Positions 1 through 12,184 are shown, counted from the first letter of the stretch. The stretch: DNA of 64,000 nucleotides from Cryptomeria japonica (GCF_030272615.1 NC_081408.1:338672793-338736792), one strand, 5' to 3'. Notes: generated by a model not told the origin, from the sequence alone. A program made the numbers and translations.

Positions 1-3000
1 CATAAAATACAAGGCTCAAGAGTATGAGTATGCCCCGATGATCACCACCATGATTCCAGAGGTTCCTGATACCAAGATTGGGCACATAAATTTGCAGGAG
101 ATCAAAAGGTTCTTCATGGAAGGTGACAGATCAAAATTGTCTTGTAGAGTGGTGGGAAGTGGCTTGATTGAAGCAGCATGTTTTCCCATATCAATTCAAT
201 GTGCAGATTTGGTACTAGAATGCTCAAAAAGATATAATCCTGATGCAAGAGAGATAAGAGCTGCAGACGGATCCTTAATGGCCAAACTAGATGGAATTTC
301 AATAGCTATTATTCTTCGTTTGCCATATAAGGAAAAGTTCACTCACATCGATAAGCAAAAAGCTTATAAATACTTCAGCGACAATAGAAGCAAATGCCTC
401 AACAATCTGGCTAAAGAATGGATGGTTGCACCATGGGGAGCATAGTCTCAGCTTCCAAAAACACTCCATCGTTCTCTTTTCATCAAAGAGATTTGTTACC
501 TGATTTTGTTACTCCATAGAGTGACAGGAAGTCCTGACTCCACTGAGTTTGAAATGTGGATGTATCTCTTCATAACAGTCATCTTTGCCGGTAAACAATT
601 CATTGACTGGGGCCATCTCATCAACAACTGCATACATGACCAGTTAGTGCACTTCAAAACAAGTCAACGTTTCCATATGATCTCTTACTTGATATATGCT
701 ATTGCTAATTTGAGGTCATGGCCAGGGTTGAGTACTAATGGTGTCCTAAATCAAGAAACTCAAGTTTACCATTATTACAAGCAATTGCAACTTGAGGAAA
801 GCTTTGTGTATTTCAGGCAAGTGAATGATGCTTTCACAATGTGGGTAGTAAGGTTATTACAAGGAGACATTGCCACCAGGATATCAAAGGAAGCCGCTAA
901 ATTGATAAAGAAATAGGGAAGTTTCTTCATCCAGTTTCTGAGATTTACCTATCTTCGAATAGGAGGATTTGAAGGTTATCCACACAAGCTACCCAGATAT
1001 GTTGATGATAAGCTCATTTTAGTTGAGCTTTGTCGGCAATTGGTTTCAGTTCAAAATAAATGCAGAGATAGAAAGAATAAAGGGATAGCCTTTCCCATTT
1101 GTCTCGGGCACTATTAATGTGAGTCAAGTTCAAGAGCAGATGAGACAGAAAAAGCTTTATCCAAGGTCAACTTATATCCATATCATATGAGGTTTCCTTT
1201 TGATAGTAAGGATTATTTCAAGAGCAACTTAAAGTTAGGCCTTGGCTATTTTCATTTTCCTAATCTCGAAGACTTTTGGGAGGATTGCGAAGACGAGTTC
1301 AAGGTTAGAAAAAGAGATTGGACTAGATTAACTTTGAAGCAAATGAAAGATTTCAAGATGGATTGGACCATAGAAGGCATTGAAGATGATGGATCTGATT
1401 TGATTGATCCTATCTATTTTGAGCAAGTCCAGTCTTAGCCACTTCCCAGTTTGAATTGGGCAGATCCGGAAATGAGAGATATCAGAGAAAGAAAAGTTTT
1501 GTAATCAAGAATTCTGAAGCCTGGATTAAGAAGAAGATTACTCAAATGATTGCTACTAGACCAACAAAGGAAACTCCAAGAGGGAAAGGAAGTCAGCTTG
1601 AGAGCTCCACGTCACTGCATTCTTCCCATACTCCAGCTAGGGATACTCCTTCTTACCAAAATACTCAAGGAAGTGATGGAGATGAAGAACCTCCAAGGAG
1701 GAACAATCTTCAAAACACATGTGGTGATGAACCCCGACAAAAGAGGAAGAAATCCAGAGCAAAAGACATAGAAGAAAATTCTATTACAAGTCAAGTAAAG
1801 GATCAAGTTCCAGTGGAAATTCTGGATGACACAAGATTTGATGATGGAATGCATTCCATATCTCCCTCAGTTCCTATTGAATCCCTATGACAAGAAGCAC
1901 AACAAAATACTTTAGTCATGGATTCATCATTTCCAAGCAATCCAAGCGATCAATTTGAAGAAATCAGAGAGGTGACTACAACACTGGTAGCAAGATAGGA
2001 AAACATCCAAGAGTCCACAAAAAATTCTTCATTCCCATGGTTAGAACAAAGTCTATTGAAGAAGAGGAGGGTAGAAAAGCTAGTGGTACCTGAATTTAGT
2101 AGCATATCTGATCTTTTTGAAAGAGCTGAAAAATCGAAGAAACTCAAAGTATCCTCAAGAATAAAGATTGATCCAAATTTAAGGAATATGTGCTTAGAGA
2201 TTGCTCAACCCATATCTGAGAAGGATACAAATGAGGCCACCTCTGCAGACTTTGTTATGACAAAGATTGATATGGGACCTTCTTCTCATGAGTCTGATAT
2301 TTAGAACTTTAATGTGATGGCAGCCAGAATGGTGGAGAGAAGTGAAAAGGATAAGCAATCCAAGGATCAATTGAAACAACAAGTGCACACTTTGTCTTCT
2401 TACTTGAGATCCGTAGTTGATACCTCCACTATGCCACTAAGTGTAGATCGCCAGCCAATTATGTTTACATGAGAAGGAGTAATTGAAAAGAATGTTATGG
2501 ATAATATTCAAAAGTACCAAGCCTATAGAAAGGTAACTGAAGGATGGGTAGAAAATGTCAAAACTCTCGCATGTGAATTCCTAGTCCAAGCAAAATCTAT
2601 CCATGATGAGGCCTTAATAAAGAAAAATACTATTGAGAAAGACTTGAGGAATGTCAAGAAAGAGGAGGCAGCCTAGAAAGAAATTGTGAATGATTTTAAA
2701 CAAATGATAGAAATTGGAATGGACACCCTTGCAACCGAGAAAATATTTCCTAGTAATGAAAAAGATTATCTAGAGATATGGATAGAAAGCATTAACTGGA
2801 AACTAGTGATCATAGATCAAGTTTCATCAGAGTTAGAAAAGCTCATGCTTTCATGTGATCAAGTGTGTACCAAACTCCAAGGACAACTCACTACTCTTCT
2901 CCCAGATGTGACATTGATGGAAGAGTTTTAGGTGCTACAGAATAGCTTCCAGAACATGGTAGATCAATAGCTTTTTAACAAGACAAACTTCAGTGAAAAT

Positions 3001-3263
3001 ACCATCGAAAGGTTGATTGATATTTACTATTCCTTGAGAACTTCTATGCCTCAGACACTCAACATTGTGACAGAACTAAGTGGCATTCATAGAAACTTGA
3101 AGACATGGAAAATGAGGATAGCTAAAATCCTAATTCCCAAAGGAAAATCTTTCACTTTGGCCATTCGACTTTTCAGAATCTTCAGAGACAAAGGACTTGG
3201 ACAACCTAATGTGCCTACAGAAGCAACAACCTCATCAGCAATGCAAGGAGTTAGCTTAGAATA
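1..3263 (+). pseudogene. ORFx copy 1: extra 3' ORF of G1, degraded, 5' end outside window
   Basis: This is a broken reading of the protein that is much better preserved at 12550-14445. Open pieces lie at 38-445, 506-916, 1187-1438, 1456-1890, 2056-2304, 2686-2931 and 3013-3264. Stops interrupt the first part near 442, 913 and 1435, and a one-base difference from copy 2 near 1493 shifts the frame. At 1435 the stop is TAG where copy 2 has CAG. This copy shows the C-terminal third (1890-3263) that copy 2 lacks: charged, helical, coiled-coil-like sequence ending just before the LTR. Together the copies suggest a protein of more than 1,000 residues. I see no RT, integrase, protease or envelope-type membrane segment. 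Its place between integrase and 3' LTR is where env-like or captured ORFs sit in plant retrotransposons. Function unknown. Confidence 0.75.
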
Positions 3264-3419
3264 AGTGCAGAGTTGCATTTCGTATAGTCTTCATTTTTGT
3301 TGTGTTACTTGCATCATGTTTTTGTCTTTCTTTGTAAATAACTCTCATGATCGAGTTTCCTTTCTCTCATCTCTATTTCTGTATTGTAATAAAGGATAAT
3401 CTTGGCTCTTTTCATATGA

Positions 3420-3560
3420 GGTAGTTATCCTAAGTTCTCATTTTGGGTAGTTATTCTAAGTAGTTATTTCTCCCAAAGTTGAGGAAGTTATTTCAAGTAG
3501 TTGAGGAAGTTATAAAGTAGTTATAAAGGTGGTTAGGGTAGTTACCTCAGGTGGTTACCA
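3420..3560 (+). repeat. Short degenerate repeats upstream of the G1 promoter
   Basis: About ten variants of GTAGTTAT or GTGGTTA, spaced 10-25 bp apart, lie directly upstream of the TATA box. This is typical of reiterated enhancer-like blocks in U3 regions. A regulatory role is inference. Confidence 0.5.
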
Positions 3561-3567
3561 CTTTACC

Positions 3568-3575
3568 TATATATA
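3568..3575 (+). promoter_or_regulatory. TATA box of the G1 LTR
   Basis: TATATATA lies in mid-LTR, downstream of the short repeats, with about 490 bp left to the LTR end. This is consistent with a U3/R boundary shortly downstream. Confidence 0.5.
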
Positions 3576-4071
3576 CCTCATTATTATTCAATGTAAAAGG
3601 GGATTCCACTTTTTCACAAGCTTTGTATGAAAGACTTGAATAGTATTATTCAAGAAATTAAGCAATAGAGATCAATTTGGATGTGTGTTCAACTTATTCT
3701 CATGGGTTATTATCAATGTTCTTATGTTTAATTGATGATTACCTAATGCTTTCCCTTTAACATTGAATGTGAAGAAGATTATTTCAGGTTGTGGTATCTC
3801 AAACTTGATTATATGGAATTTATTTTAAACTAGATTCATACCTTGTATGGCATTCAATCTTTCTTTATTGTTCGTTCTTTAAATTTTTGAAAAATCCAAA
3901 TACCCCCATTATACGAGGGAGCTACCACTCTCAAACGCAAAGAAGAATTACCATTCTTTTGTTTTTTGTGATTCTTCAACTGTTGTGAACGCTTTGTTGC
4001 TAATTACAGGGCAAAACAAAGTTTTTCAAGAAAGTTTCTTAAAGCAACAAATCTGTTTACCAACAGATTTT

Positions 4072-4089
4072 TGGCGACTCTGCTAGGGA
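4072..4089 (+). other. Primer binding site of G1
   Basis: TGGCGACTCTGCTAGGGA starts six bases after the CA taken as the LTR end. It matches the primer-site form common in plant Tat/Ogre-type gypsy elements (TGGCGACTCTGCTGGGGA), with one difference. I do not assign the tRNA. Confidence 0.7.
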
Positions 4090-4157
4090 AAATATGAAAA
4101 TACAAACAAGAAGACAATTGCTTTGATATTGTTTTTACTTGCCTTTCATGAAACAAG

Positions 4158-5735
4158 ATGGTTCTTCCTCATGAGAACCTCTTCCCTGTGCTACAACCGA
4201 ATCTTGATTGGATTCATGCAGAGCAAGAAGATATACTTTCATAATTGGATACTTTAGGTTGGAGGAATAGAAGAAGTAGGGCTGAATATCAAAGAGTAAG
4301 TGCTATATTGGCAGAAGAAGAAAGACAAGCTCAGAATCCAATGGTGGTTCATGAAAGAATAGTGGAAAGATTTCCTCGTGTGTTCTTGATTCCATTAAAT
4401 CAGCAACCAAATCAAAGACAACATAGAATATGACAAGTTGATCCAGAATACTAACAAGTGCATCAAGTGTTGGTGGAAGAAGTTGAATTATTACTTTCTT
4501 AGGAGAGTACATCCTAGACAATAACTTATTGTCATTAAGAGAATTTTTGTGCTTCCTAGGTGAAAAAGACAAAATATTTGTTGTATGCAAGACCAGTACA
4601 AGCAAGGTGATTAGCAAGCACGCTGGCAAGCAAAAGGTATACTGGAGGTGAATGAAGCAAGGGTATCATTGACCCTGATTTTGCTGAACTATACAAAGTT
4701 GATTTTTCCACACCTTCTACCACTTATAAAAAGAAAGTTAAGTCTACTAGTAGACCTTCTTCGCCAAAGAAAGCAAGTGCTCATTCCTTATTTGTTGAAG
4801 CCTTAACTTTACTTCCTCCTCTTGTTATTAACTTTACACAACCAGTTCCATGGGGTGCTACCATAGGCTCTCTAGCTTTAGGAAATCAATTGCATGATTT
4901 GCCAACAGGTTCAAGGAAGCATCTTCCGAAGTTCTCAGGAGATGGAAAAGTCACCGTAGAAGATCATATTAGTGCCTTCTTTACTGCATGCGCAATCCTC
5001 AGAGTTCAGTATGAGGATCTTTCTGTACGACTTTTTGTTGAAACTCTAATTGATGTCACAGCTGAATGGTTTAATCAGTTACCATCTGGTTCCATTACTA
5101 ATTGGGTGACTCTGTTACAAAAATTTGAAGAAAGATTTAAAACTATAGATGATGGTCATTTACTTCTTGCTCAATTAACCCAAATGAAGAAAGAAGTGCA
5201 TGAACCTATGAGAGAGTTTGTGGCTCATTTCAACAAAATAGTCAATAAATTAGTAGCTGATAAGAGGCCTACGGAGGAAAATCAAAAATGTTTCTTCATT
5301 AATGCACAACCTCCTGACATCAGTTTCCAAATAAGAAGAGGACGAGTAGCTGATCTCGCTACAGCACAAAGGTTAGCCATTGAAGTTGAAGATGACCTAC
5401 TAAGTGCTGGAAAGTGGAATAAAGAATTACAGAAAGGAAAAATTCAACAAGCCAATCCGGCAACTACCGATCCAATGATTCAAAAGCTAGCCAATGATTT
5501 ACTTCAATTGAAGAAGCAATTACCACAGAATCCACCACCTATGTATCAAGATATTCCGAGAAGGAATTATATTCCATATCAACAAAACCAGCAACCCAAG
5601 CTACCAACTCCAACACCAAGGTTGGCGATTGAGAATCCATCTACAAGTAATCGTCAGACTACTACAATGTGTGATTTTCATCTCACAATAGACCACGATG
5701 GAGCTTCATGTCCCGAGATGACTAGGTTTATGTAG
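4158..5735 (+). pseudogene. G1 gag (capsid) region, multiple nonsense codons
   Basis: The frame can be followed from ATG 4158 into the well-preserved part at about 4656-5735. That part has a plant gypsy capsid domain (Retrotrans_gag type): FSGDG, then a helical stretch ending EWFNQLPSGSI, then FEERF and a VAHFNKIV segment. The C-terminus holds a single knuckle-like CDFHLTIDHDGASC (C-x2-H pattern), as in Tat/Ogre gags. In-frame stops are at 4242, 4431, 4452, 4500, 4515, 4536, 4557, 4608 and 4653. The dense cluster at 4431-4655 may be a linker or simply decayed. TAG at 5733 separates gag from protease without any frame change and is followed at once by ATG. It could be an original gag/pol stop or a CAG to TAG change. 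Confidence 0.8.
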
Positions 5736-7310
5736 ATGAATCAGACCAGTGAAAAGATCGAAGAATATGTTGAAGATGAAACTAATCAACAGTTTGGTCC
5801 ACCTACAATCAACTTTTTAGAATATGAGTCTAGCGAGGAAAATGAGAAAGATAGTGACATAAATAATCATTCATGTAATGTGTTTACAAAGAATTGGCAC
5901 CAGAAGCTCAGGGAGAAAGCTAAGTTAGCTACAAAAGATAAAGAGGTGGATGAGGTTCCTAAGCAAATTCTTTCCAAGAAACAAAGTAAAGAAGAACTAG
6001 GATCATCTAGGAAAGTTGAAAAAGAAGTTGAACATGGTGACTCCTCTTTTGAAGATTCTTTTGATTTCATTGAATATTGTAAAAAGACCAAGGTGCAAAT
6101 TTCTCAATTTGAGTATCTTAAGAAGAATCCGCAGCAATTGGATAAATTGGTGCATTGTATCAAAAAGGATTACAAGAAACCTCACTCAGACGTACATCAA
6201 GAATCAAGTGAGAGTTTTGATGATGATGAGAAAGAGGGGTTTGTTTCAAAGGAATCATCTCTTGTTGCTACTTCCTTTTCTAATAAGCTAGATCCTTTCT
6301 ATATTTCCTTATACATTGCAGGTTGTAAGTTGAGTAACTGTATTATAGATTCCGGTGCTTCTGATAATGTAATGCCTTCCAAAGTTGCTCATGCACTAGG
6401 CCTATCTTTAAATAAACCTACTGGTAAAGTGTTCTCAATGGAATCAAAGCAAGTACCCTTGGTCAGACAAATTAAGGATTCTCAAGTTGTTTTAGCTGCT
6501 CATCCTCAAAAGAAGTTGAAACTTAACATCTTGGTTGCCAATATTCCAGCCAGCTATGGTATGCTCTTAAGCTGTAGTTTTTGTAAAGATTTGGGTGGAG
6601 AGATTCAATTAGATTGGTCACATGCCTTCATACCTCTTGGCAACAAGAAAGTTAGATTGGACCCAGAACCCAAAGCCAAATACACAGTTCTCAAATCTGA
6701 TGATCCAAGAGCTGAAATATTATATGTTGAGATGGGCCCAAGTACATATATGATGTCATCGAAGAAGGAGAATTTTCCTGAAATTCTGGCTCCTGACATA
6801 TCTCCAGAACTTTGGGTAATGCAATTTGATGGAAGTTCTTCATTTTCTGGTTCAGGTGCTGGTGTGGTGTTGATATCTCCTCAAGAGGAAAAGTTTCCTA
6901 AAGCCTACAAGCTCGCATTTGATACTACCAATAACATGGCAGAGTATGAAGCTCTTCTTCTAGGTTTGGAATTTGCCAAAGAAAAAGGAATCAAGAAGTT
7001 ACAAGTTATGGGAGATGCTGAACTAGTTGTCAACTAGGTGAGAAGTCGATATCAGACTAAAAATAAAAGGCTCAAGTCTTATCGAAACAAAGTATGGGAT
7101 GAGATCAAAAGTTTTGATGCTTTCTCCATACAAGCCATCACAAGAGAACAAAATACAAAGGAAGATTCTCTTGCCATTTTAGCCTCTTTATTACTGCCCC
7201 ATCTGGAAATTGAAATAGATGTGTATATAGTAGAAATGATCTACCAACCTAGTGTGCCAAATAATAATCAAAGTTGGCATGTTTTTGATGATGATAAACA
7301 TATCATTTGA
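5736..7310 (+). pseudogene. G1 protease plus an extra (Tat-type) RNase H upstream of RT
   Basis: It continues in the gag frame. An acidic, lysine-rich linker comes first. Then comes a retropepsin-like domain with active-site motif IIDSGASDNV near 6345-6370 and a C-terminal GMLLSCSF segment. From about 6800 a second enzyme domain begins: FDGSSS, then GAGVVLIS, NNMAEYEALLLGL and GDAELVVN, followed after the stop at 7035 by REQNTKEDSLA. These are the blocks of the plant-type extra RNase H of Tat elements. In the usual Tat order this domain follows the normal RNase H; here it lies before RT. The stop at 7035 replaces the Gln of the common VxxQV motif. A TGA at 7308 breaks the link to RT. Both domains keep several key acidic residues. 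Confidence 0.8.
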
Positions 7311-8372
7311 TTTTTGGAGGGCACCGAAACCATCTCAAATTCATCCTTTGATGGTAATCATTCTTTGACAAGCCAACAAAATGTCAAAGAAGAAGATAAA
7401 GAATCAGAGATTTTGCAACTAAAGGGAAATACTATTCCTAAGGGATTAGTCACTCTTGAGAGTCTCTTTGATAAGAATGATCAGTTTGTAAAGAATGATG
7501 AAAAGAAGCCCTCAAGTTCTCCAGATACAGAAAAAGTAAATATTGGTTTTGAAAATGATCCCAAGATTGTTTTAATTGGAAAATGCTTGTCCCACAAAGA
7601 AAGAAAAGTCATCATTGATTTGTTGAATAGCTATATTGATGTATTCGCATGGTGCTATGATGATCTCAAAGTGTTCATGAATGGTGAATTTAAGCATCAT
7701 ATTCCTCTTAAGCCTGATTCACCCCCATTCAGGCAAAAACAAAGGCAATTTAATCCAAAGATAGCAGATGCAATCTTTGAGGAAGTTGATAAAATGTTAA
7801 AGGCTAAAATCATTTACCCAATCCATCATTCTACATGGGTTGCAAACATAGTGCCTGTTAGAAAGAAGAATGGTGAGATAAGAATTTGTGTTGATTTTTG
7901 CAATCTCAATCAAGCATCTCTTAAAGACAACTATCCCTTACTAGTAATGGACCATCTCCTTCAAACGGTCTCTGGTTCTGAGATGATGTCGATGCTTGAT
8001 GGTTTTTCTGGATATAATCAAATCGGTGTAAAACAAGATGATCGGCATAAGACAGCTTTCACTACTCCATGGGGAACATTTTCCTATAACCATATGCCTT
8101 TTGGTTTGATTAATGCTGGTGCCACTTTTCAATGTGCAATGGATCTTTCTTTTGGTGACTTGAGAAATAAAATTATTGTTGTATACCTAGATGACTTAAC
8201 TGTTTTCTCCAAGAAACGTGAAGAACATGCTTATCATTTGAAGTGTGTGCTACAACATTGTAGGCAACAAGGTATTTCATTGAACCCAAAGAAATCCATT
8301 TTTGGAGTGACAGAAGGGAAATTATTAGGTCACATTGTTTCAAAAGAAGGTATTCATATTGATCCAGAGTGA
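7311..8372 (+). pseudogene. G1 reverse transcriptase
   Basis: Same frame as gag. After a variable linker there is the gypsy RT entry segment (DVFAWCYDDL, HIPLKPDSPP). The palm motifs follow: WVANIVPVRKKNGEIRICVD, MLDGFSGYNQIGV (first catalytic Asp), TPWGTFSYNHMPFGLINAG, and VVYLDDLTVFS (YLDD catalytic pair), then LLGHIVSKEGI. The FSGYNQI and NAGATFQ wording is typical of the Tat branch. The stop TGA at 8370 falls where related elements have Arg (DPERV), so CGA to TGA is likely. The catalytic residues are intact, but upstream and downstream stops make the polyprotein non-functional. Confidence 0.88.
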
Positions 8373-9125
8373 GTAAAAGCCATTCAGCAGTTACCGTTAC
8401 CTTCCAGTAAGCCTGGTGTTCACTCTTTCTTTGGCCAGATTAATTTTATAAGAAAGTTCATTCCTGATTTTTCAGAAATTACAAAATCCATTGTTGACAT
8501 GATGAGAGATAATGTCACATTCAAATGGTCAAAGGAAGGAAAAAGGGCTTTCAATCAGATCAAGTCAGCCATTGCCGATGCACCTACATTGGTTTATCCA
8601 GATTTCTCCAAAGATTTCAATGTATATTGTTATGCTTCTGACACTACATTATCCACAATATTGACCCAACATCATAATTAAAACATTGAGGCACCGATTT
8701 CTTTTATGAGTATTCCACTAAAAAAGAATGAATTGAAGTATTCTCCAGTTGAAAAGCAAGCTTATGCAGTGGTCAAGGCTATGAAGCAATTTTGCTTTTA
8801 TGTTCTAAATTCTCATTCTATAGTGTATGTCCCAGATACTACAGTGAAGACCATACTCACACAACAAGAAATTGGTATGAGCAAGCGAGCCTCTTGGATT
8901 GCAAAGGTTCAAGAGTATGATATCGATATCAAACCAACCAAGCTTGTTCATGGGCGTGGGTTGTGTAAGCTAATAGCTGAGAATAATTCTAATGGAAATG
9001 TTGCTCAAGAGTCTGAACTACCTTTGGTTCTATTTGTTAGCACCACAGATGAGTGGTTTTCCAACATAGCACATTTTCTCACATATGGAGAATGTCCTAC
9101 TCATCTAACCCCTAGGGAGAAATGA
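8373..9125 (+). pseudogene. G1 RT connection and normal gypsy RNase H
   Basis: In frame with RT. The tether region (FFGQINFIRKFIPDFSEI, then FKWSKEG) is followed by the RNase H: FNVYCYASDTTLSTILTQ, then after TAA 8679 the KYSPVEKQAYAVVKAMKQF block. It ends KLVHGRGLCKLI. The motif usually read as DAS near the start is here YASD. The second Asp region (PDTTVKTIL) resembles the inactive or weakened RNase H often seen in elements that have gained a second RNase H. That loss of activity is inference. TGA at 9123 replaces an expected Arg or another residue before the integrase. Confidence 0.75.
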
Positions 9126-10310
9126 ATTATCAAGTTGAAGGCTGCTAAATATATTATTTGGGGTGATGTTCTTTATAAAAAAGGAATAGATGGTACATTT
9201 CTCAGGTGTGTAGACAAAGAACAAAGAAAGAAGCTCCTTCAGTTCTTTCATAATGAGGCCTGTGGAGGGCATTTTTCTTCCTCAGTAACGGCTTTCAAAA
9301 TATTGAGAAATTGCTATTATTGGCCTGGAATGTTCAAAGATGCGGATGAGTGGGTAAAGAGATGCGATGCATGTCAACAATTCAAGGGAAGAGTACAACT
9401 TGCCGCCCTACCTTTGAAACCTGTGATTATTGGAGAACCATTTCAGCAGTGGGGACTAGATTTTATCTGTCCAATCCATCCTCATTCCAGTGTGGGTCAT
9501 ACTCACATCTTGGTAGCCACTGATTATTTCACCAAGTGGGTTGAAGCAGCTCCAGTTAGACAAACAACATTAGAAGTAGTTTGTGACTTCATCAAACAAA
9601 ACATTCTTGTAAGATATGGAGTTCCGCAGAAAATCATCATCGATAATGCTACCAACTTCTCTTCTTATGAAATATCGGCTTTCTGTTACAAGTATGGAGT
9701 TATACTTTCACATGCATCTGACTATTATCCTTAGGGAAATGGTCAATCTGAAGCAAGCAATAAGAACATCATCACTATTCTCCGCAAGTTAGTCGATACA
9801 AACTAGAGAACATGGCATAAGTATCTATATGAAGCATTGTGGGCTGATCGTACTACGAAGAAGTGGGCTATCAAGATGTCTCCATTCGAATTAGTTTTTG
9901 GTGCAGAAGCTAGATTACCTATTCCATTGGAGCTAGCTTCTCTTAAGTTGCAAGAAGTAGTCGAAAATTATGAATTTAAAGATGCATTGGAAAAACGGAT
10001 ATTGTACTTAACCAAGATGGAAGAATAGAGAGAAACAGTAGTGGATAGAATCAGAGAACATCAAATGCGAGTGAAAGAACTGTTTGATCGGGAAGCCAGG
10101 GAAAGATCTTTTCAGGTTGGCGATTTGGTCCTATTATGGGATAAATGAAGAGAGCCAAAGGGACTACATGGTAAATTTGATTCACTTTGGAGAGGACCTT
10201 TTCAAATCAGGCAAGCCTGTGGTACAAATTCATTCTATCTGGCATACTTAGATGGAACACATATGCCCCTTCCTTATAATGGGCAACACTTAAAATTATA
10301 TAATCCATAA
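9126..10310 (+). pseudogene. G1 integrase with C-terminal GPF/Y-type domain
   Basis: N-terminal zinc-binding HHCC module: HNEACGGHFSSS, then NCYYWPGM and CDACQQFKG. The DDE core has WGLDFICPI (first Asp), ATDYFTKWVEA, then GVPQKIIIDNATNF (second Asp). After TAG 9732, replacing the Gln of the family motif YYPQGNGQ, comes GNGQSEASNKNI (catalytic Glu). The C-terminal portion has SPFELVFGAEARLP, VGDLVLLWD and LWRGPFQI, a GPF/Y-type module, ending at TAA 10308. Stops are at 9732, 9804, 10026 and 10146; there are no frameshifts. The enzyme inserts the element cDNA into the genome. Confidence 0.87.
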
Positions 10311-12184
10311 GCTTATCTACCTGTCGTGTTGTATATAGCTTAGCTAGGAGTTTTGGCTTTGTTCCCTTTTTTTTGTGTGTGTGTGTTGTTCTTTCTCCTT
10401 TTTGGCTTGGTTCTCCCTCCTTGTTCCATGTAAAGTAGTGCACCAATCCTTTTGACTCTGTTGCCCAAAGAATACACTGACTGTCATTAACCAAAGATTA
10501 TGGGTTCCTTCATCATCCCTTACGGTCCTCGTCGCCAGTCAGAGCCAGCTGTTGATCCTAATTGTAAATTTGACAACTATAATTCTTCTTCCATATAATA
10601 ACGGGTCATTTTAGTGTGAATGGTTCGTCAAATATTTGGATGTATTCGTAAAAAAAAAAAAAAGGACTATATGTGAATTCCCAAAGTTCGCCCAAGTTAT
10701 AATTGTACTTCACATCATGATGGTGAAGGGTCGCAAATCATGTTTTTGAGAAAATCGAGAAACTCTTTGTATTTGTATTTGTAATCCTATGAACGTTTTC
10801 AAAGTAAAGGATATGATTCAAAATAACATGTTGACTTCTAAACTCCAAGTTAAATGATTCCTCGAATCGCCAATAAATGAATGATAATATTGTATTGTCT
10901 AGGATTGATATTGGCATTTTCAAAGAGTTTAAAGTAAACATGATCATCAATGGTCTACGCTGATAGTTGACCAAGTGTTAGCGGCAACATGGTAAAATGG
11001 TTAAAGGGACCAATGAACACCAACTTCGAGTTGCGAATGAGAAATTATCATCAAGTTGGTAAAAATCATCAAGTGACCGATATGTTTCTTTACGCAAGGT
11101 TTAAACATTGACATCTTCTTCATCAGTGAGTTGGCCAACTTTGACAAGTTACCAAGTAGTTTGCATCGAACTCACTTATGCATGAAAGATATCGGCAATT
11201 TGACCAAAGGGTAAACAAGCCAATATAAATATCAATAGCCAAATAGCTGTTTTAAGTTATGTTTTGCTTGCTATCGGCAGCTTGGCAAGGTTGACTAACA
11301 TGCCGATCCTTCTCTAACTGGAAAATTGCTCCACCAAGCTCGCTTGAACGTCCATTTGGCAGAAGGAACTTACCACGTGGCTTGTGAAGGATAGCAAATT
11401 CAGTTTTATAACTACTTCCACCATTTGTTTTGCATGCCGATAGATATGCATGCTATCGTGCTCTCTAAACTCCACTCGCAAGTTGAAGACCACTCCTAGG
11501 AATTGAATATGAAATGTTTAAACACCTTGTATTCTACAGATATGTGGTATGTGTATCAGATGGCTCCTTTCCCACAGATGCAGTTGGAGCGATTGTGTTG
11601 CGTTGCTAGGTTGGGGGTGTGGGCCACCGATGGCTAGTCGCTGGTTGGATCTTGCTCCTTTTCCTCCGAACGGAGCCTTGGTAGGATTGAGAAGAACAGC
11701 AGAACGGTGGGAATAAAAAAAGTCTATTACTGTTATTTAATGATAATGAAATAAAGGGGAACCTAAGGTGCCTACCATTCCTATTGATGGATGTATGAAT
11801 GAATGAACGCTCTAGACTACTCCAAGTGAATAGGCATTTCTTTTTTTTTTTTAAACCGCAGCACGTAGGTAGGTTCTTCTTTTTCGAAATTCAGCAAGCG
11901 ATACCTACCAATGATAGGCAATGAGCGGGTGACTTGTCCCATCCCAGCATTGAAAGGTTGCGGGTGCTAGTTGATATTTGACTAGTTTCTAAGTCATTTC
12001 CTTTTCTTCATGACAAAACGTTAGAGATATCTTGCCATTCTTGGTAGTATTGTTTCTGCTGATACGTATTAGTGCTGCCAATTATATAAGATTTTATAGT
12101 TACAAATGCTCTAGTCGACATACATACAAAAGATGACAAGGTGATTTAGGTAGAGGATTTCGATAGAAGCAGGGTACGACAATA
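10311..12184 (+). other. Non-coding spacer between integrase and ORFx of G1
   Basis: No convincing reading frame on either strand. It holds a short GT run and a poly-A run near 10652. The stretch from about 11560 to 11960 is less AT-rich than its surroundings. Long spacers on either side of extra ORFs are usual in large Tat/Ogre elements. A nested unrecognised insertion is possible. Confidence 0.6.

Larger units (their letters stand above)
3264..4065 (+). repeat. LTR of G1 (single copy, shared; left edge approximate)
   Basis: The right edge is placed at the CA just before the primer site at 4072. The left edge is only bounded by the end of ORFx at 3263, because no second LTR is in the window to compare. 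It contains a TATA box at 3568-3575 and a run of short GTAGTTAT-type repeats before it. It serves as 3' LTR of the left copy and 5' LTR of the right copy. Confidence 0.6.

Noticed and set aside
10207-10494. Minus-strand open frame of 95 codons opposite the integrase tail
   Set aside because: The plus strand reads a normal integrase C-terminus (LWRGPFQI) there; the minus frame has no recognisable domain.
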